Source: an uncultured Cytophagales bacterium (GTDB taxonomy: Bacteria; Bacteroidota; Bacteroidia; Cytophagales; Thermoflexibacteraceae). Taken from it: a stretch of 64,000 bases of DNA. Positions 24,534-33,172 of this stretch are shown in pieces. The notes beneath the pieces were generated by a model. It searched no databases. It saw only the letters and a list, made by a program, of their open reading frames with translations, and had not been told where the DNA came from. The stretch covers positions 21,814 to 85,813 of the forward strand of contig CALHUI010000013.1 in assembly GCA_938039675.1 (NCBI GenBank), written 5' to 3'. Numbering within the stretch: the stretch's first letter is position 1; each line of letters begins with the position of its first letter. The position numbers were made by a program, and so were the translations under genes.

Positions 24534-26009
24534 ATGAGGTTAAAAGTACATCTTTTTGTGCGAAGTATTCAAGTAATACTTTTATTTTTTTGCTTATTGG
24601 CATCATTATCAGCTATTTCCTCTCCAAAGAGCTTTTCTGCTGTTGCCTATTTTTATTTTGGAGAAGCCGAACGAACGGCATACGGTCATTTGTTGAATCT
24701 CTACTTTTCATCTGCACGCGCTGCCTTTGAGCTTATACCGGAAAATAATTTGGTACGTCCGTATTTGGAGAATTGGGCAGATGTATTAGAAATGATTGGC
24801 AATCAGGATAAGCAATTGTATATCAATAAGTTTCACTTGCGTGAGCAACGATTGCTGCTGATTGAGCAAAGTCATAAAAAATCGCCTTTCTACCTGTTTT
24901 TGCAAGCCGAAATCCGTTTGCAGTGGGCTTTGGCACAGGCTGTTTTTGATGAACCGCTGACGGCCGCATGGAACATCCGAAAAGCTTTTCAATTATTGGA
25001 AACCAACAGCCGTCTATATCCCGATTTTGAGGGCAACAAGAAGTCACTGGGTGTTTTGCAAGTGCTTTTTGGGGCTGTGCCTGCGCAGTATGAGTGGCTA
25101 TTGTCGCTCTGGGGGCTTTCAGGCGATGTATCCAAAGGTTTTCAGATGCTATCGGAAGTGGCGGCGGGTAATTCGGCCTATGCCATCGAAGCCCAATTAT
25201 GGCAAGTATGGCTAAAAACACAATTGGGCGATGAAACAGGAGACTATGCTTTGTCTGGTCTAAATCATGGCAAATGGATTGTTGCTGCGGCGTTTCGTAA
25301 GGCCGGTAAGGGTGAAAAGGCGCTACAATTCCTCTCCGATTTGCCTGCCGATGCACCTTCGCTACTGTGTTGGGAGAAGGCTACCGCATTGTTGAACAGT
25401 GGCAACTATCGAGAAGCGTTGGAATGGTTGGCTTTATTTGAGCAAAAGCACAGAGGAGCAGATTTGCTCAAAGATGCACAGTTGAAACGCTTTTGGTGCT
25501 ATCTTTTGCTAAACCGCGATGCGGAGGCAATGGCGGCATTGAGCAAAATTGCTGCCACAGGTCGCACGCAAACCGAAGCGGATAAAAATGCCGCCTATTT
25601 TGCAGCACAGCGGCCACTTCCCGACAAGCGGCTGATACAAGCTCGTTTGCTGACGGACGGCGGCTACTTCGAGCGCTCTATGAATATCATTCAAAAAATT
25701 GATATTCAGGCACTTGATAAAATTAGTCGCTGCGAATGGTACTACCGCAAGGCACGCAATGCGCATCGCTTGAATCATTTGACCGAAGCCCTTTTGCACT
25801 ATGAACAATGCCTTACAGAGGCTGGAGGAGCAGTATGGTATTTTCTGCCGAATGCAGCCTTGCAGGCAGGCATCATTTACCGCGATTACAAGAAGGATGC
25901 AAAAAAAGCCCGCTATTATTTCAATCGGGCTTTGGATTATCGACAGCATCCTTACAAGGCAAGCATTGACCGCAAGGCAAAAGCTGCTTTGAAAGGGCTG
26001 CCGCATTAG
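24534..26009 (+). CDS. Secreted helical-repeat (TPR-like) protein
   Basis: A 491-residue protein with an N-terminal hydrophobic signal or anchor (SIQVILLFFCLLASLSA) and an otherwise helical chain. Repeats include AYGHLLNLYFSSARAAFELI at the start, GKGEKALQFLSDLPADAPS in the middle, and HLTEALLHYEQCLTEAG, KDAKKARYYFNRALDY at the end, consistent with degenerate TPR units. I do not recognise a named family, although similar proteins with outer-membrane-linked TPRs occur across Cytophagales. The start ATG at 24534 is the first one that gives a signal peptide; frames upstream overlap the divergent regulator. Confidence 0.8.
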   Translation: MRLKVHLFVRSIQVILLFFCLLASLSAISSPKSFSAVAYFYFGEAERTAYGHLLNLYFSSARAAFELIPENNLVRPYLENWADVLEMIGNQDKQLYINKFHLREQRLLLIEQSHKKSPFYLFLQAEIRLQWALAQAVFDEPLTAAWNIRKAFQLLETNSRLYPDFEGNKKSLGVLQVLFGAVPAQYEWLLSLWGLSGDVSKGFQMLSEVAAGNSAYAIEAQLWQVWLKTQLGDETGDYALSGLNHGKWIVAAAFRKAGKGEKALQFLSDLPADAPSLLCWEKATALLNSGNYREALEWLALFEQKHRGADLLKDAQLKRFWCYLLLNRDAEAMAALSKIAATGRTQTEADKNAAYFAAQRPLPDKRLIQARLLTDGGYFERSMNIIQKIDIQALDKISRCEWYYRKARNAHRLNHLTEALLHYEQCLTEAGGAVWYFLPNAALQAGIIYRDYKKDAKKARYYFNRALDYRQHPYKASIDRKAKAALKGLPH

Positions 26010-26016
26010 CAAAGGT

Positions 26017-26934
26017 TTATTTCTTTGGTTCAAACAATCCCTGTGCGCGGTCTGGATAGTCGGTAATGATGCCATCTACGCCCATTTGCGCCAGTTTTTT
26101 CATGGTGTCAAAATCATTGACTGTCCAAGGGATGATTTTAATGCCCTCTTTTTTGCCGTACTCAATCAGCGAAGATGTTACCAGTAGGTGATAGGGGCTG
26201 TAAACATCGGGTTTAAAGCCCAATTCTTTGATGGCGTTTTCATAGAACGGGTTCTTGGCAACCAGCAATGCAATAGTAATTTTATCGTCCATTTTTTTCA
26301 GTGCCTGCAAAGTGCGCACGTCAAACGACTGTATGCAGGTGCGCTCTGCAATGCCTTTTTCTTTGATAATCCGATAAACCAATTCCATAAACTCCTGTGG
26401 CTCAGGATGGTAAATATTATCGCTTTCGGGTTCTATTTTGGTTTCTATGTTATAGCGCGGTGCGGGCAGTCCTTTTTCACGGGCATATTTTTCTGTAGCA
26501 TCTATCAAAGCGGAGAGGAGGGGCTTGAATGCAACCATTTTCTGCTGTTCGGGGTAGTCTGGGTTGCTCATGCTGCCACAGTCGCAGCGGGCAATGCTGT
26601 CATAGCTCATCTGGTAGAGGTTGTAATTTTTCTCTTCCGATTCTTTAATGGTTTCCCCTTGTGCGTTTTTGCAGATTTTGTGGTTCAGGAAGGGTTCGTG
26701 CGAAACTACCACTTTTTTGTCTTTGCTGATAACTACGTCCAACTCAAGCGTATTGACGCCGTAGTCTAATGCTTTGAGCATAGATGGAATCGTATTTTCG
26801 GGCACAAGTCCGCGCGCGCCGCGGTGTCCCTGTAAGTCAAATTGTTCGCGAGGTTTCTGCATATCAGGCGATTGACACTGGGTAAGTAGTGGCAAGCCTG
26901 TGAGAAGAAGTATGCCGAAAATCAAACATTTCAT
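26017..26934 (-). CDS. Glycerophosphodiester phosphodiesterase, lipoprotein form
   Basis: A 305-residue lipoprotein (signal peptide with lipobox LTQC) of the GDPD family, which hydrolyses glycerophosphodiesters to glycerol-3-phosphate and an alcohol. The TIM-barrel active site is visible: QGHRGARGLVPENTIPS, LELDVVISKDKKVVVSHEP, which hold the metal-binding Glu, Asp and His residues. YNIETKI and the final WTVNDFDTMKKLAQMGVDG also match. It sits at the periplasmic face or outer membrane. It converges with the TPR-like gene (7-base gap). A GlpT/GlpK partner is not adjacent. Confidence 0.93.
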   Translation of the reverse strand: MKCLIFGILLLTGLPLLTQCQSPDMQKPREQFDLQGHRGARGLVPENTIPSMLKALDYGVNTLELDVVISKDKKVVVSHEPFLNHKICKNAQGETIKESEEKNYNLYQMSYDSIARCDCGSMSNPDYPEQQKMVAFKPLLSALIDATEKYAREKGLPAPRYNIETKIEPESDNIYHPEPQEFMELVYRIIKEKGIAERTCIQSFDVRTLQALKKMDDKITIALLVAKNPFYENAIKELGFKPDVYSPYHLLVTSSLIEYGKKEGIKIIPWTVNDFDTMKKLAQMGVDGIITDYPDRAQGLFEPKK

Positions 26935-27161
26935 GGTTGTTGTTATTTAAGGTCGGTAAAAATACCGTTTCGGGCTTTAGCAAAAGAAATGGGTACGCAG
27001 ATTTAGCAGGAAATTAACATGCGGTTGTGCCTGCAAGTATGTTCTATAAAAAAATGTTTAAGAAAGTGCGCAAAAACTTAAACAAATGTGTGTACAAATT
27101 ATTTTTATAATAGAATGAAAAAATAACTGCTTAATTATTCAACCATTAATTATTTACTGCT

Positions 27162-27923
27162 ATGTTTAACTCACCGATACTACTCGATGCTACGCTCCGC
27201 GCCGGAGACTACATCGGATTCACATTCTTTACAGGCTACATGTCTATGTTAGCCGCTTCTATTTTCTTCATCATAGAGCGGGGAACAGTATCCGACAAAT
27301 GGAAGACATCTTTACTGGTTTCAGCATTAATTACTTTTATTGCGGCTGTTCACTACTTCTATATGAGGGGTGTATGGCTGGAAACAGCAACATCGCCTAC
27401 GCAATTTCGGTACATTGACTGGACGCTAACCGTTCCGTTGATGTGTATTGAATACTATCTCATTTTAAAACCTGCCGGTGCAAAATCCGGTATGCTTGTA
27501 CGACTAATTCTGGGTTCTCTGGTGATGCTGGTAGCCGGTTATATTGGGGAAGCGGTGGTTATTGAGCAAAATGTGCTTTGGGGTATTATTTCTACGCTCG
27601 GTTGGGCACTGATTATCTATGAAATTTACGTAGGTGAAGCTGCGAAAGTAGCTGCTGCAAGCAACAATCCCGTTGTGCAGAAAGGTTACAATGTGTTGCG
27701 TTGGTTTACGCTGGTAGGTTGGGCAATCTATCCCATCGGTTACATGATGCTGCCCGGTAATTTGCTGCACGGGTTAGTGGAAGGCTATGACCCCACAAAA
27801 TCTTCACCCGTAGACCTTGCCTACAATATTGCAGATGCCGTGAACAAAATCGGCTTTGGTTTGGTAATTTATACCATTGCCAAAGGGGCTACTGCGGAAG
27901 AAAAGGCACTCGCACGCGCGTAG
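27162..27923 (+). CDS. Microbial rhodopsin, proteorhodopsin-type outward proton pump
   Basis: A 253-residue seven-helix retinal protein. Helix C carries RYIDWTLTVPLMCIEYYL with the proton-pump triad Asp86, Thr90 and Glu97 (equivalents of D97, T101 and E108 of proteorhodopsin). His64 pairs with the primary acceptor, and Lys229 in helix G binds retinal. The spectral-tuning position is Met94, which predicts green absorption. Helix E reads VLWGIISTLGW, placing Gly141 at the position of Gly156 in xanthorhodopsin, the fenestration residue that lets a carotenoid antenna contact retinal. No blh or crt gene is in the window, so retinal must be made from elsewhere. The gene is monocistronic, with a 227-base leader region and a strong terminator. 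Confidence 0.95.
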   Translation: MFNSPILLDATLRAGDYIGFTFFTGYMSMLAASIFFIIERGTVSDKWKTSLLVSALITFIAAVHYFYMRGVWLETATSPTQFRYIDWTLTVPLMCIEYYLILKPAGAKSGMLVRLILGSLVMLVAGYIGEAVVIEQNVLWGIISTLGWALIIYEIYVGEAAKVAAASNNPVVQKGYNVLRWFTLVGWAIYPIGYMMLPGNLLHGLVEGYDPTKSSPVDLAYNIADAVNKIGFGLVIYTIAKGATAEEKALARA

Positions 27924-27973
27924 GTTAGAACTTGCTAATAGTTAGAGTCTTTTATTTTTGATGATTTCTGCTG

Positions 27974-28007
27974 AAAATGAGCAACTGTACTGTGGTTGCT
28001 CATTTTT
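27974..28007 (+). terminator. Rho-independent terminator of the rhodopsin gene
   Basis: AAAATGAGCAAC at 27974-27985 pairs perfectly with GTTGCTCATTTT at 27995-28006 around a nine-base loop, with T at the end. It lies 50 bases after the rhodopsin stop and confirms that the gene is a single transcription unit. Confidence 0.9.
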
Positions 28008-28098
28008 GTGCAGACTTGGCAGGTTGAGCAACTGAAAACGCACGACATCAACATGCAGATAGAAATGCTTTTACAGAAAAGATGCGCTCCGCAACTAC

Positions 28099-29073
28099 TC
28101 AATTGCTTATTGCCAAAATTGAAGCCACTTTTCGCTCGCCTGTTTTGTCGGAAGGGCGATTGATTACCTTGCCTTTCACGACCATTGTGCTGGAGCCGCC
28201 TCCATCCAAATTAACGGCATAACGGGCATTTAATCCCAGAAAAATTTCAGCCAATTCGGTGAAAGTAGCGCCCTCGCTGTATCCGGGTTGCCTGCCGTCC
28301 ACTACCAAAAGGAGCAGCCTGCCTTTGCGGTCTAAACCAACCGCCGCGCGTGGGTTAGTATTGGCAATTTGTGTAAACCACTCCTCGCTGTCAGTAATGA
28401 ATATTTTACCTTGCCACACTAACATTGGGCCTCCGCCCATTATTTCGGGTGCTTGCCACTTGTAAGGGACAGTGGGAAAAAACCGTGTAGGCGGATTTTG
28501 TTGCAAAGGCTTGACAGTGAAGGGGTTGGGTTTGTTATATGCCCACGTGTTGCCGCTGCTGTCCGTAAAAGTCCATGCAAAATTTACTCGCTTGCCCGCA
28601 AAACCTACTGCACTGCGGGTCGGGTACAAAGCGCAAATGATGCCTGTGCTGTCTTTGCGGAAAACGGGTAATACATGCCCTGTCAGCAGTTGCCCGTGAT
28701 GCACTAACAGGCTTACGGAGCTAAGTCCATTGCGGGCAGTATCAGGCTTGAAAGTAAAATAGCCACCGTTGATAGCTACTAAACTGTTGCATTGCCGTGC
28801 AAGTTCGGATGTGCACAAAAGTCCTTTACCTGCCGCCGCCGGTATAGTCTCAATGCGTAAACGCTTGTTTTTCAGGTTAATAACAGCCAAGTAAGCAGCT
28901 ATTTTTTTGCCATTGGGCAGTGTACCTTCAAACTTTCGGAGGCAGATAGATTTACCCGTTTGCAATGTGTGGTTTAGGCTGTCCATATCTTGCCATGCCA
29001 ATCGGTATTGTGCATATGCAGGAAAGCAACAATGCAGGCTAAACAGTAAAACAGCCCAACCAATGTGCAGCAC
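28099..29073 (-). CDS. Phosphodiester glycosidase family protein (NAGPA/DUF2233)
   Basis: About 324 residues, secreted (hydrophobic AVLLFSLHCCFPAYAQ), with the NAGPA-type domain seen in bacterial exopolysaccharide proteins and in the human uncovering enzyme. Landmarks are SLVAINGGYFTF, EIMGGGPMLVWQGK, NPRAAVGLDRKGRLLLLVVDG and AVNLDGGGSSTMVV. The family acts on phosphodiester-linked sugars or related esters; the bacterial substrate is rarely known. No ATG is available near the start: I use a GTG at 29073. A GTG at 29157 would add 28 residues but overlap the end of moxR by 47 bases. The gene lies directly downstream of moxR on the same strand. Confidence 0.85.
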   Translation of the reverse strand: MLHIGWAVLLFSLHCCFPAYAQYRLAWQDMDSLNHTLQTGKSICLRKFEGTLPNGKKIAAYLAVINLKNKRLRIETIPAAAGKGLLCTSELARQCNSLVAINGGYFTFKPDTARNGLSSVSLLVHHGQLLTGHVLPVFRKDSTGIICALYPTRSAVGFAGKRVNFAWTFTDSSGNTWAYNKPNPFTVKPLQQNPPTRFFPTVPYKWQAPEIMGGGPMLVWQGKIFITDSEEWFTQIANTNPRAAVGLDRKGRLLLLVVDGRQPGYSEGATFTELAEIFLGLNARYAVNLDGGGSSTMVVKGKVINRPSDKTGERKVASILAISN

Positions 29074-29110
29074 ACTGTTGGTCGGGCATATTTTGTTTAT
29101 TGCAAAGCCC

Positions 29111-30091
29111 TTAAATATTAATCGGTACTTTTTTGAGAATGGTATCAATAACTTCACGGCTTGTAATTCCTTCTGCCTCAGCTTCGTAGTTCAGAATGAT
29201 GCGATGATTCAATACATCAAAGGCTACTTCTTTGATGTCCTCGGGTAGCACGAAGTCGCGCTCCTCAAAGAATGCGACGGCTTTGGCGGCGCGGTTCAGG
29301 TTGATGCTGGCGCGCGGCGATACGCCGTACTGAATGTAATTGGCCATATCACCCAGATTGTATTCTTTGGGTTTACGGGTAGCAAAAACCAGCTCTACGA
29401 TGTATTTCTCTAATGATTCGGAGATAGTTACGCAATTGATGGCATCGCGAATTTGGAAAATCTCCTGTTTGCTGAGTACTGCATTAACAGTTGGCTGGAA
29501 AGACATATTGCTCATGCGGCGCATAACCTCCAGTTCAGAATCCTTGTCTAAATAGCTGACAAAAATTTTAAGCATGAAGCGGTCTAACTGTGCCTCGGGC
29601 AGGGGATACGTTCCTTCTTGTTCAACCGGGTTTTGTGTAGCAAGAACCAAAAAGGGTTTGTCGAGCGGGTATGTGGTTTCTCCGATTGTTACTTGCTTTT
29701 CTTGCATGGCTTCCAGCAAGGCTGCTTGCACTTTGGCAGGCGAGCGGTTCACTTCGTCGGCCAAAATCATATTGGCAAAAATAGGCCCTTTTTTGACCTC
29801 AAATTCACTGGTGCGCTGGTTGTAAATCATCGTACCGACCAAATCGGAGGGCAACAGGTCAGGCGTGAACTGAATGCGTTGAAAATTGAGGTGTAAAACT
29901 TGTGCAAGAGTATTGACAGTCAGTGTTTTAGCCAACCCGGGTACACCTTCGAGCAAAATATGCCCGTTGGTAAACAGTCCGATGAGCAGGCGATTAATCA
30001 TGTAGCGTTGTCCTACAACAACTTTGTTTACTTCTTCATAAACTTGCCTGATTTTAGCCTGCATTTCAGCATTTGTCATGGGCGCGACCAT
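29111..30091 (-). CDS. MoxR-family AAA+ ATPase
   Basis: A 326-residue AAA+ chaperone-like ATPase. Walker A is GVPGLAKT (residues 49-56), Walker B is ILADEVNRSPAKVQAALLEAM, sensor 1 is LATQNPVEQEGTYPLPEAQLDRF with the arginine finger region, and a C-terminal lid follows. MoxR proteins remodel or activate partners that carry VWA domains, usually a DUF58 protein and Bat-type membrane proteins. Those usual neighbours are missing here: the next gene on the strand is the NAGPA-like protein and the previous is ctlX. The start is the ATG at 30091; an in-frame ATG four codons later is equally usable. Confidence 0.95.
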   Translation of the reverse strand: MVAPMTNAEMQAKIRQVYEEVNKVVVGQRYMINRLLIGLFTNGHILLEGVPGLAKTLTVNTLAQVLHLNFQRIQFTPDLLPSDLVGTMIYNQRTSEFEVKKGPIFANMILADEVNRSPAKVQAALLEAMQEKQVTIGETTYPLDKPFLVLATQNPVEQEGTYPLPEAQLDRFMLKIFVSYLDKDSELEVMRRMSNMSFQPTVNAVLSKQEIFQIRDAINCVTISESLEKYIVELVFATRKPKEYNLGDMANYIQYGVSPRASINLNRAAKAVAFFEERDFVLPEDIKEVAFDVLNHRIILNYEAEAEGITSREVIDTILKKVPINI

Positions 30092-30123
30092 AGTTTGATG
30101 GAATATCTGATAAGGCTTGCAAA

Positions 30124-31050
30124 TTACTTCTTTTTTTTGGGCAAATGTACCGCTGCCAACATGCAGCGCGCACTGCCGCCGCCGTTAGCCTCGATGGTGT
30201 AGAGCGGTGCGAAAACCGGGCGTGCATATTTGCCAATTTGCATCAGTTGGGTCTGGTGCAGGGAGCGATAGGCTTGGTCGGACATGATGAGCAGTTTCTC
30301 CCCTTTGTTGTTGTGTACTTCCAGCATGTTGCCTGCAAATTGGTTCATCTGCAAAAAGCTGATTTCGATAATTTCTTTACCCGAATCAATAATTTCTTTG
30401 ACAACCCTTTCGCGTTCCCCTTCGGGGATGGACTCTAGGCAAATCACCACGTAGTTTGTGCCTATGCACATCATTACGTTGGTGTGGTAAATATCTTTAC
30501 CTTTTTCGTCTCTTGCATGGAAAGATACAATTCGGAAGCCTGTTTTTTTGGCGAAGTCGGCCAAAACTTCGGCATCGGTACGGGGCGAAAAACAGGCATA
30601 GCAAATTTTATTGTCATAGTCAAAAATCATGCTGCCTGTTCCTTCCAAAAATTTATTGTCGGCTTCGTAATGCGAAAGGTCTATTTCCTCCCGAATGTCA
30701 AATTCATCTCTGAGAATCCCTAAAATGCTTCTACGGCGTTCCCAGCGGCGGTTTTCTGCCTGCATAGGATAAAATATAACGGTTCCGTCTTCGTGGAAAG
30801 TTATCCAGTTGTTGGGGAAAATGGCATCGGGTTTTATCGGCTCGGGTGTATCGTAAACAACGATTACGTTCACGCCGTTTTGTTTCAATATGTCCACGAA
30901 CCCGTCAAATTCCCGTAAAGCGAGCAGGTGAATGTTTTCGGTAGCTTTTTTGGCTACTTCGGGGTTTTGGAACGCATTAGACCCTGCCGTTTGCGGATTG
31001 AATCCGAAGTGGGCAGGGCGTACCATCATCACTGTATCGGAAGTTTGCAT
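30124..31050 (-). CDS. ctlX: Citrulline utilization hydrolase, CtlX-type (amidinotransferase fold)
   Basis: A 308-residue protein of the guanidino-group modifying enzyme superfamily. The substrate-binding loop PDAIFPNNWITFHEDG is present, as are EGTGSMIFD and the active-site histidine region KDIYHTNVMMCIG. The catalytic Cys296 lies in GGGSARCMLAAVHL at the end. This pattern is that of CtlX, described in Francisella as needed for citrulline use. Biochemically the enzyme should attack the ureido or guanidino carbon of an arginine-related substrate. It is 32 bases upstream of moxR on the same strand. No arginine pathway gene is adjacent. Confidence 0.9.
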   Translation of the reverse strand: MQTSDTVMMVRPAHFGFNPQTAGSNAFQNPEVAKKATENIHLLALREFDGFVDILKQNGVNVIVVYDTPEPIKPDAIFPNNWITFHEDGTVIFYPMQAENRRWERRRSILGILRDEFDIREEIDLSHYEADNKFLEGTGSMIFDYDNKICYACFSPRTDAEVLADFAKKTGFRIVSFHARDEKGKDIYHTNVMMCIGTNYVVICLESIPEGERERVVKEIIDSGKEIIEISFLQMNQFAGNMLEVHNNKGEKLLIMSDQAYRSLHQTQLMQIGKYARPVFAPLYTIEANGGGSARCMLAAVHLPKKKK

Positions 31051-31110
31051 TTCACATTTTCAATTGATGCGGCTAAGTTAGTATTTCAAATGCTAATTTT
31101 TCAAACTTGT

Positions 31111-31800
31111 ATGATGCGGGTGCACAACATCTTTTATCGCTATGGCAATGTAGAAGTGCTTCGGGGCGTGGGGTTTTCCATCGCAGAGGGAGAAATTCAC
31201 GGTTTGGTAGGCATGAATGGCACTGGTAAAACAACGCTTTTACAACTGATTAGCGGGCTTTTAAAAATGCAGCAGGGTGAATGCACCCTTAACGGATGCC
31301 GCATGATGCAAAAGGATGTTGCTTTTTTGCCTACACACAATTATTTATACAAATCCATTACGGGGTATGAGTACCTCTCTCTGTTTGCTGCCCAGAATCC
31401 ACAGGCAGACTTTGAGATATTGAATCGCATTTTCAAGCTGCCGCTCAGCCGTTTGGTAGATGAGTATTCAACGGGTATGCGCAAAAAACTGGCTTTTATG
31501 GGGCTGATGGCACTCAATCGTCCCGTATTTGTACTCGATGAGCCTTTCAACGGAGTAGATTTGGAGGGTTCGCTGGCTTTTCAGCAGGCAATACGGTTTT
31601 TAGCTGCTCAGGGTAAACACATATTGATTACTTCGCATATTTTTGAAAGCCTCACCGCAGTTTGCCACCACATCCATCACCTCAACAATGGGCTGATGAA
31701 CGGCAGTTATGACCGTTCTGCATTTTTCCAACTGCAACACCTGCTCCGGCATACCTTCGAGCAAGACCACAGCAACGACTGGCAGCAATTTTTTGGCTGA
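31111..31800 (+). CDS. ABC transporter ATP-binding protein
   Basis: A 229-residue ABC ATPase subunit. Walker A is GMNGTGKTT (about residues 34-42), the signature is EYSTGMRKKLAF, and Walker B is VFVLDEPFNGVD with the switch histidine in LITSHIF. The layout fits the ABC-2 exporter type of ATPase that works with a separate membrane subunit. No permease gene is adjacent, so the partner is elsewhere or this acts with a generic permease. I use the ATG at 31111. Starts at 31090 and 31114 are also possible. It is divergent from ctlX (60 bases). Confidence 0.92.
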   Translation: MMRVHNIFYRYGNVEVLRGVGFSIAEGEIHGLVGMNGTGKTTLLQLISGLLKMQQGECTLNGCRMMQKDVAFLPTHNYLYKSITGYEYLSLFAAQNPQADFEILNRIFKLPLSRLVDEYSTGMRKKLAFMGLMALNRPVFVLDEPFNGVDLEGSLAFQQAIRFLAAQGKHILITSHIFESLTAVCHHIHHLNNGLMNGSYDRSAFFQLQHLLRHTFEQDHSNDWQQFFG

Positions 31801-31816
31801 TAACACCCTGTTATCA
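31798..31816. terminator. Short perfect hairpin between convergent genes
   Basis: TGATAACA-CCC-TGTTATCA (31798-31816) forms an eight-base-pair perfect stem beginning at the stop codon of the ABC gene and lying six bases from the convergent thioesterase stop. There is no T-run on either strand, so its role as a terminator is uncertain. Confidence 0.35.
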
Positions 31817-31821
31817 ATTCA

Positions 31822-32589
31822 TCAATTATTTATCATCTCGTGCTTCCACACTGTTCTTGCCCGAATCAACTCTTTGCCCGAGTCTGCCAATGTTAAGTTG
31901 TGGCGAAACTGCGGCTGCCCATCAGACTCTTGCTCGGCGTTGCCCTTGATGCGGTCGCCGAGGTTGCTTTCCATGCGGAACATAATATCCAACTCTTTGA
32001 GCCGGTGAGTGGCCAGAAAATCAGCGGGGAGCGTTTCTGCCAACCACTGAAAATAGTACATGTTATTGGTATGACGATTGTTGTCTATGTGATGCCAACC
32101 TACCTGAAAATCAGCGGTATAAGTAGGGCTTTCTATACTGCCGATTCTCCCCGCCGCACGCGGCAGCGGGGTTTCTTCTGCTACGGGAAATTCACGGATA
32201 AAGTCGGGTACGGCAATCATCTGTCGCCTTTCCAAGTTAATTACAGGCCAAGATGTAGTAGCTTGGGCAAGCATGTTGCCCTTGGCATCCATCACCCGGT
32301 AGTCGCGGTAGCAATAGTACTTATCCATACCCGAGGGAAAGGTGAGTACCTGAATTTCTTCGCGTAGTTGCGGACGGTCGAAACATTCTATGCGCATACG
32401 TGCCAGCACCCACGAAAGCCCACGCTCCTGCAAAACTTGTGAGGAGAACCCAAGATTATGAGCATTCCAATTGGCGGCTTCCTGTAAAAAATTAGCCAAA
32501 GCAGGTAAGGTTAGGTAATTGAACATATCTACTTCATTGGCACGAATGATAAATTTTTCAATGTGTGGCGGTGTAGTGCGGTTCGGCAT
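31822..32589 (-). CDS. Acyl-ACP thioesterase (FatA-like, hot-dog fold)
   Basis: A 255-residue double hot-dog thioesterase that releases fatty acids from acyl carrier protein. The N-terminal half starts with FIIRANEVDMFNYLTLPA and contains the core LQEAANWNAHNLGFSSQVL, then WVLARMRIECFDRPQ. The C-terminal half has QVGWHHIDNNRHTNNMYYF, which includes the conserved Asn-His residues of FatA/acyl-ACP thioesterase active sites. Length is typical of bacterial FatA-like enzymes. I start at the ATG at 32589, because further upstream residues are not part of the fold. It is convergent with the ABC gene. Confidence 0.93.
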   Translation of the reverse strand: MPNRTTPPHIEKFIIRANEVDMFNYLTLPALANFLQEAANWNAHNLGFSSQVLQERGLSWVLARMRIECFDRPQLREEIQVLTFPSGMDKYYCYRDYRVMDAKGNMLAQATTSWPVINLERRQMIAVPDFIREFPVAEETPLPRAAGRIGSIESPTYTADFQVGWHHIDNNRHTNNMYYFQWLAETLPADFLATHRLKELDIMFRMESNLGDRIKGNAEQESDGQPQFRHNLTLADSGKELIRARTVWKHEMINN

Positions 32590-32731
32590 GGCTAAAAAAA
32601 ACAAGGTTAGCAAATTACTGCATGTTGCAAAAAAATGATTTATATTTATAAAGTCATCAAAAGAATTTAGCTCTATGGAATCGATTGAAGAATTTTCATT
32701 TATCAATGATGTATTTTGACAAAGTGGAATA

Positions 32732-33082
32732 ATGATGAGCTATTGGAAAGAAGGGAACGAAGAAATAACGGAAGCCGACATTAGGCACAACATAGCACAG
32801 GCAGCGGATTTGATACAAACATATCGCCCGAAGTATTTTTTGGCCGATGATTCAAACAGGCAATTCATCTATGAAGCACGTATACAGAAGTGGGTAGCTC
32901 AAACGCTTGCATCTGCTTGTTTGTCTATTGGATTGAAAAAATATGCTTTGATATTTCCTCACGGATTGATGGCAAAGTTGTCAACCGAGCTGACAGTGGA
33001 TGCAGCAGGTGTGATACCGTCGTCAACGTTAATTAAATATTTTGACAATAGGCAAGATGCCTTGGATTGGTTCAAACAATAA
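32732..33082 (+). CDS. STAS/SpoIIAA-like hypothetical protein, probably N-terminally truncated by an in-frame stop
   Basis: A 116-residue alpha-beta protein whose C-terminal 50 residues align with the protein at 39.5-39.9 kb: both have a GL[KR]-x2-A-[IL] strand, a P-[HK]-[GD]-[LI] turn, a LS-x-E segment and the ending KYF[DN]-x4-[DE]A-[LK]DW[FL]K. These are short STAS/SpoIIAA-like proteins of unknown role seen in Cytophagales. The in-frame stretch 32675-32731 encodes an acceptable missing N-terminus (starting MESIEEFSFINDVF) but is interrupted by TGA at 32717-32719. Translation may therefore begin at the tandem ATG codons at 32732, or the gene may be disabled, or the TGA may be a sequencing error. 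Confidence 0.6.
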   Translation: MMSYWKEGNEEITEADIRHNIAQAADLIQTYRPKYFLADDSNRQFIYEARIQKWVAQTLASACLSIGLKKYALIFPHGLMAKLSTELTVDAAGVIPSSTLIKYFDNRQDALDWFKQ

Positions 33083-33172
33083 AAGTTTTTTGCTGCAAAA
33101 ATGCTTTATCCTGCAAAATTGTACTTGCAGCTCTAAGGAATAAACGGCATTTATAAATTTTGCATAACTTCA

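Noticed and set aside
26935..27161. Search for a promoter or light-responsive element upstream of the rhodopsin gene
   Set aside because: The 227-base region is A+T-rich, but no TAnnTTTG element or clear operator could be made out, so no regulatory site is claimed.
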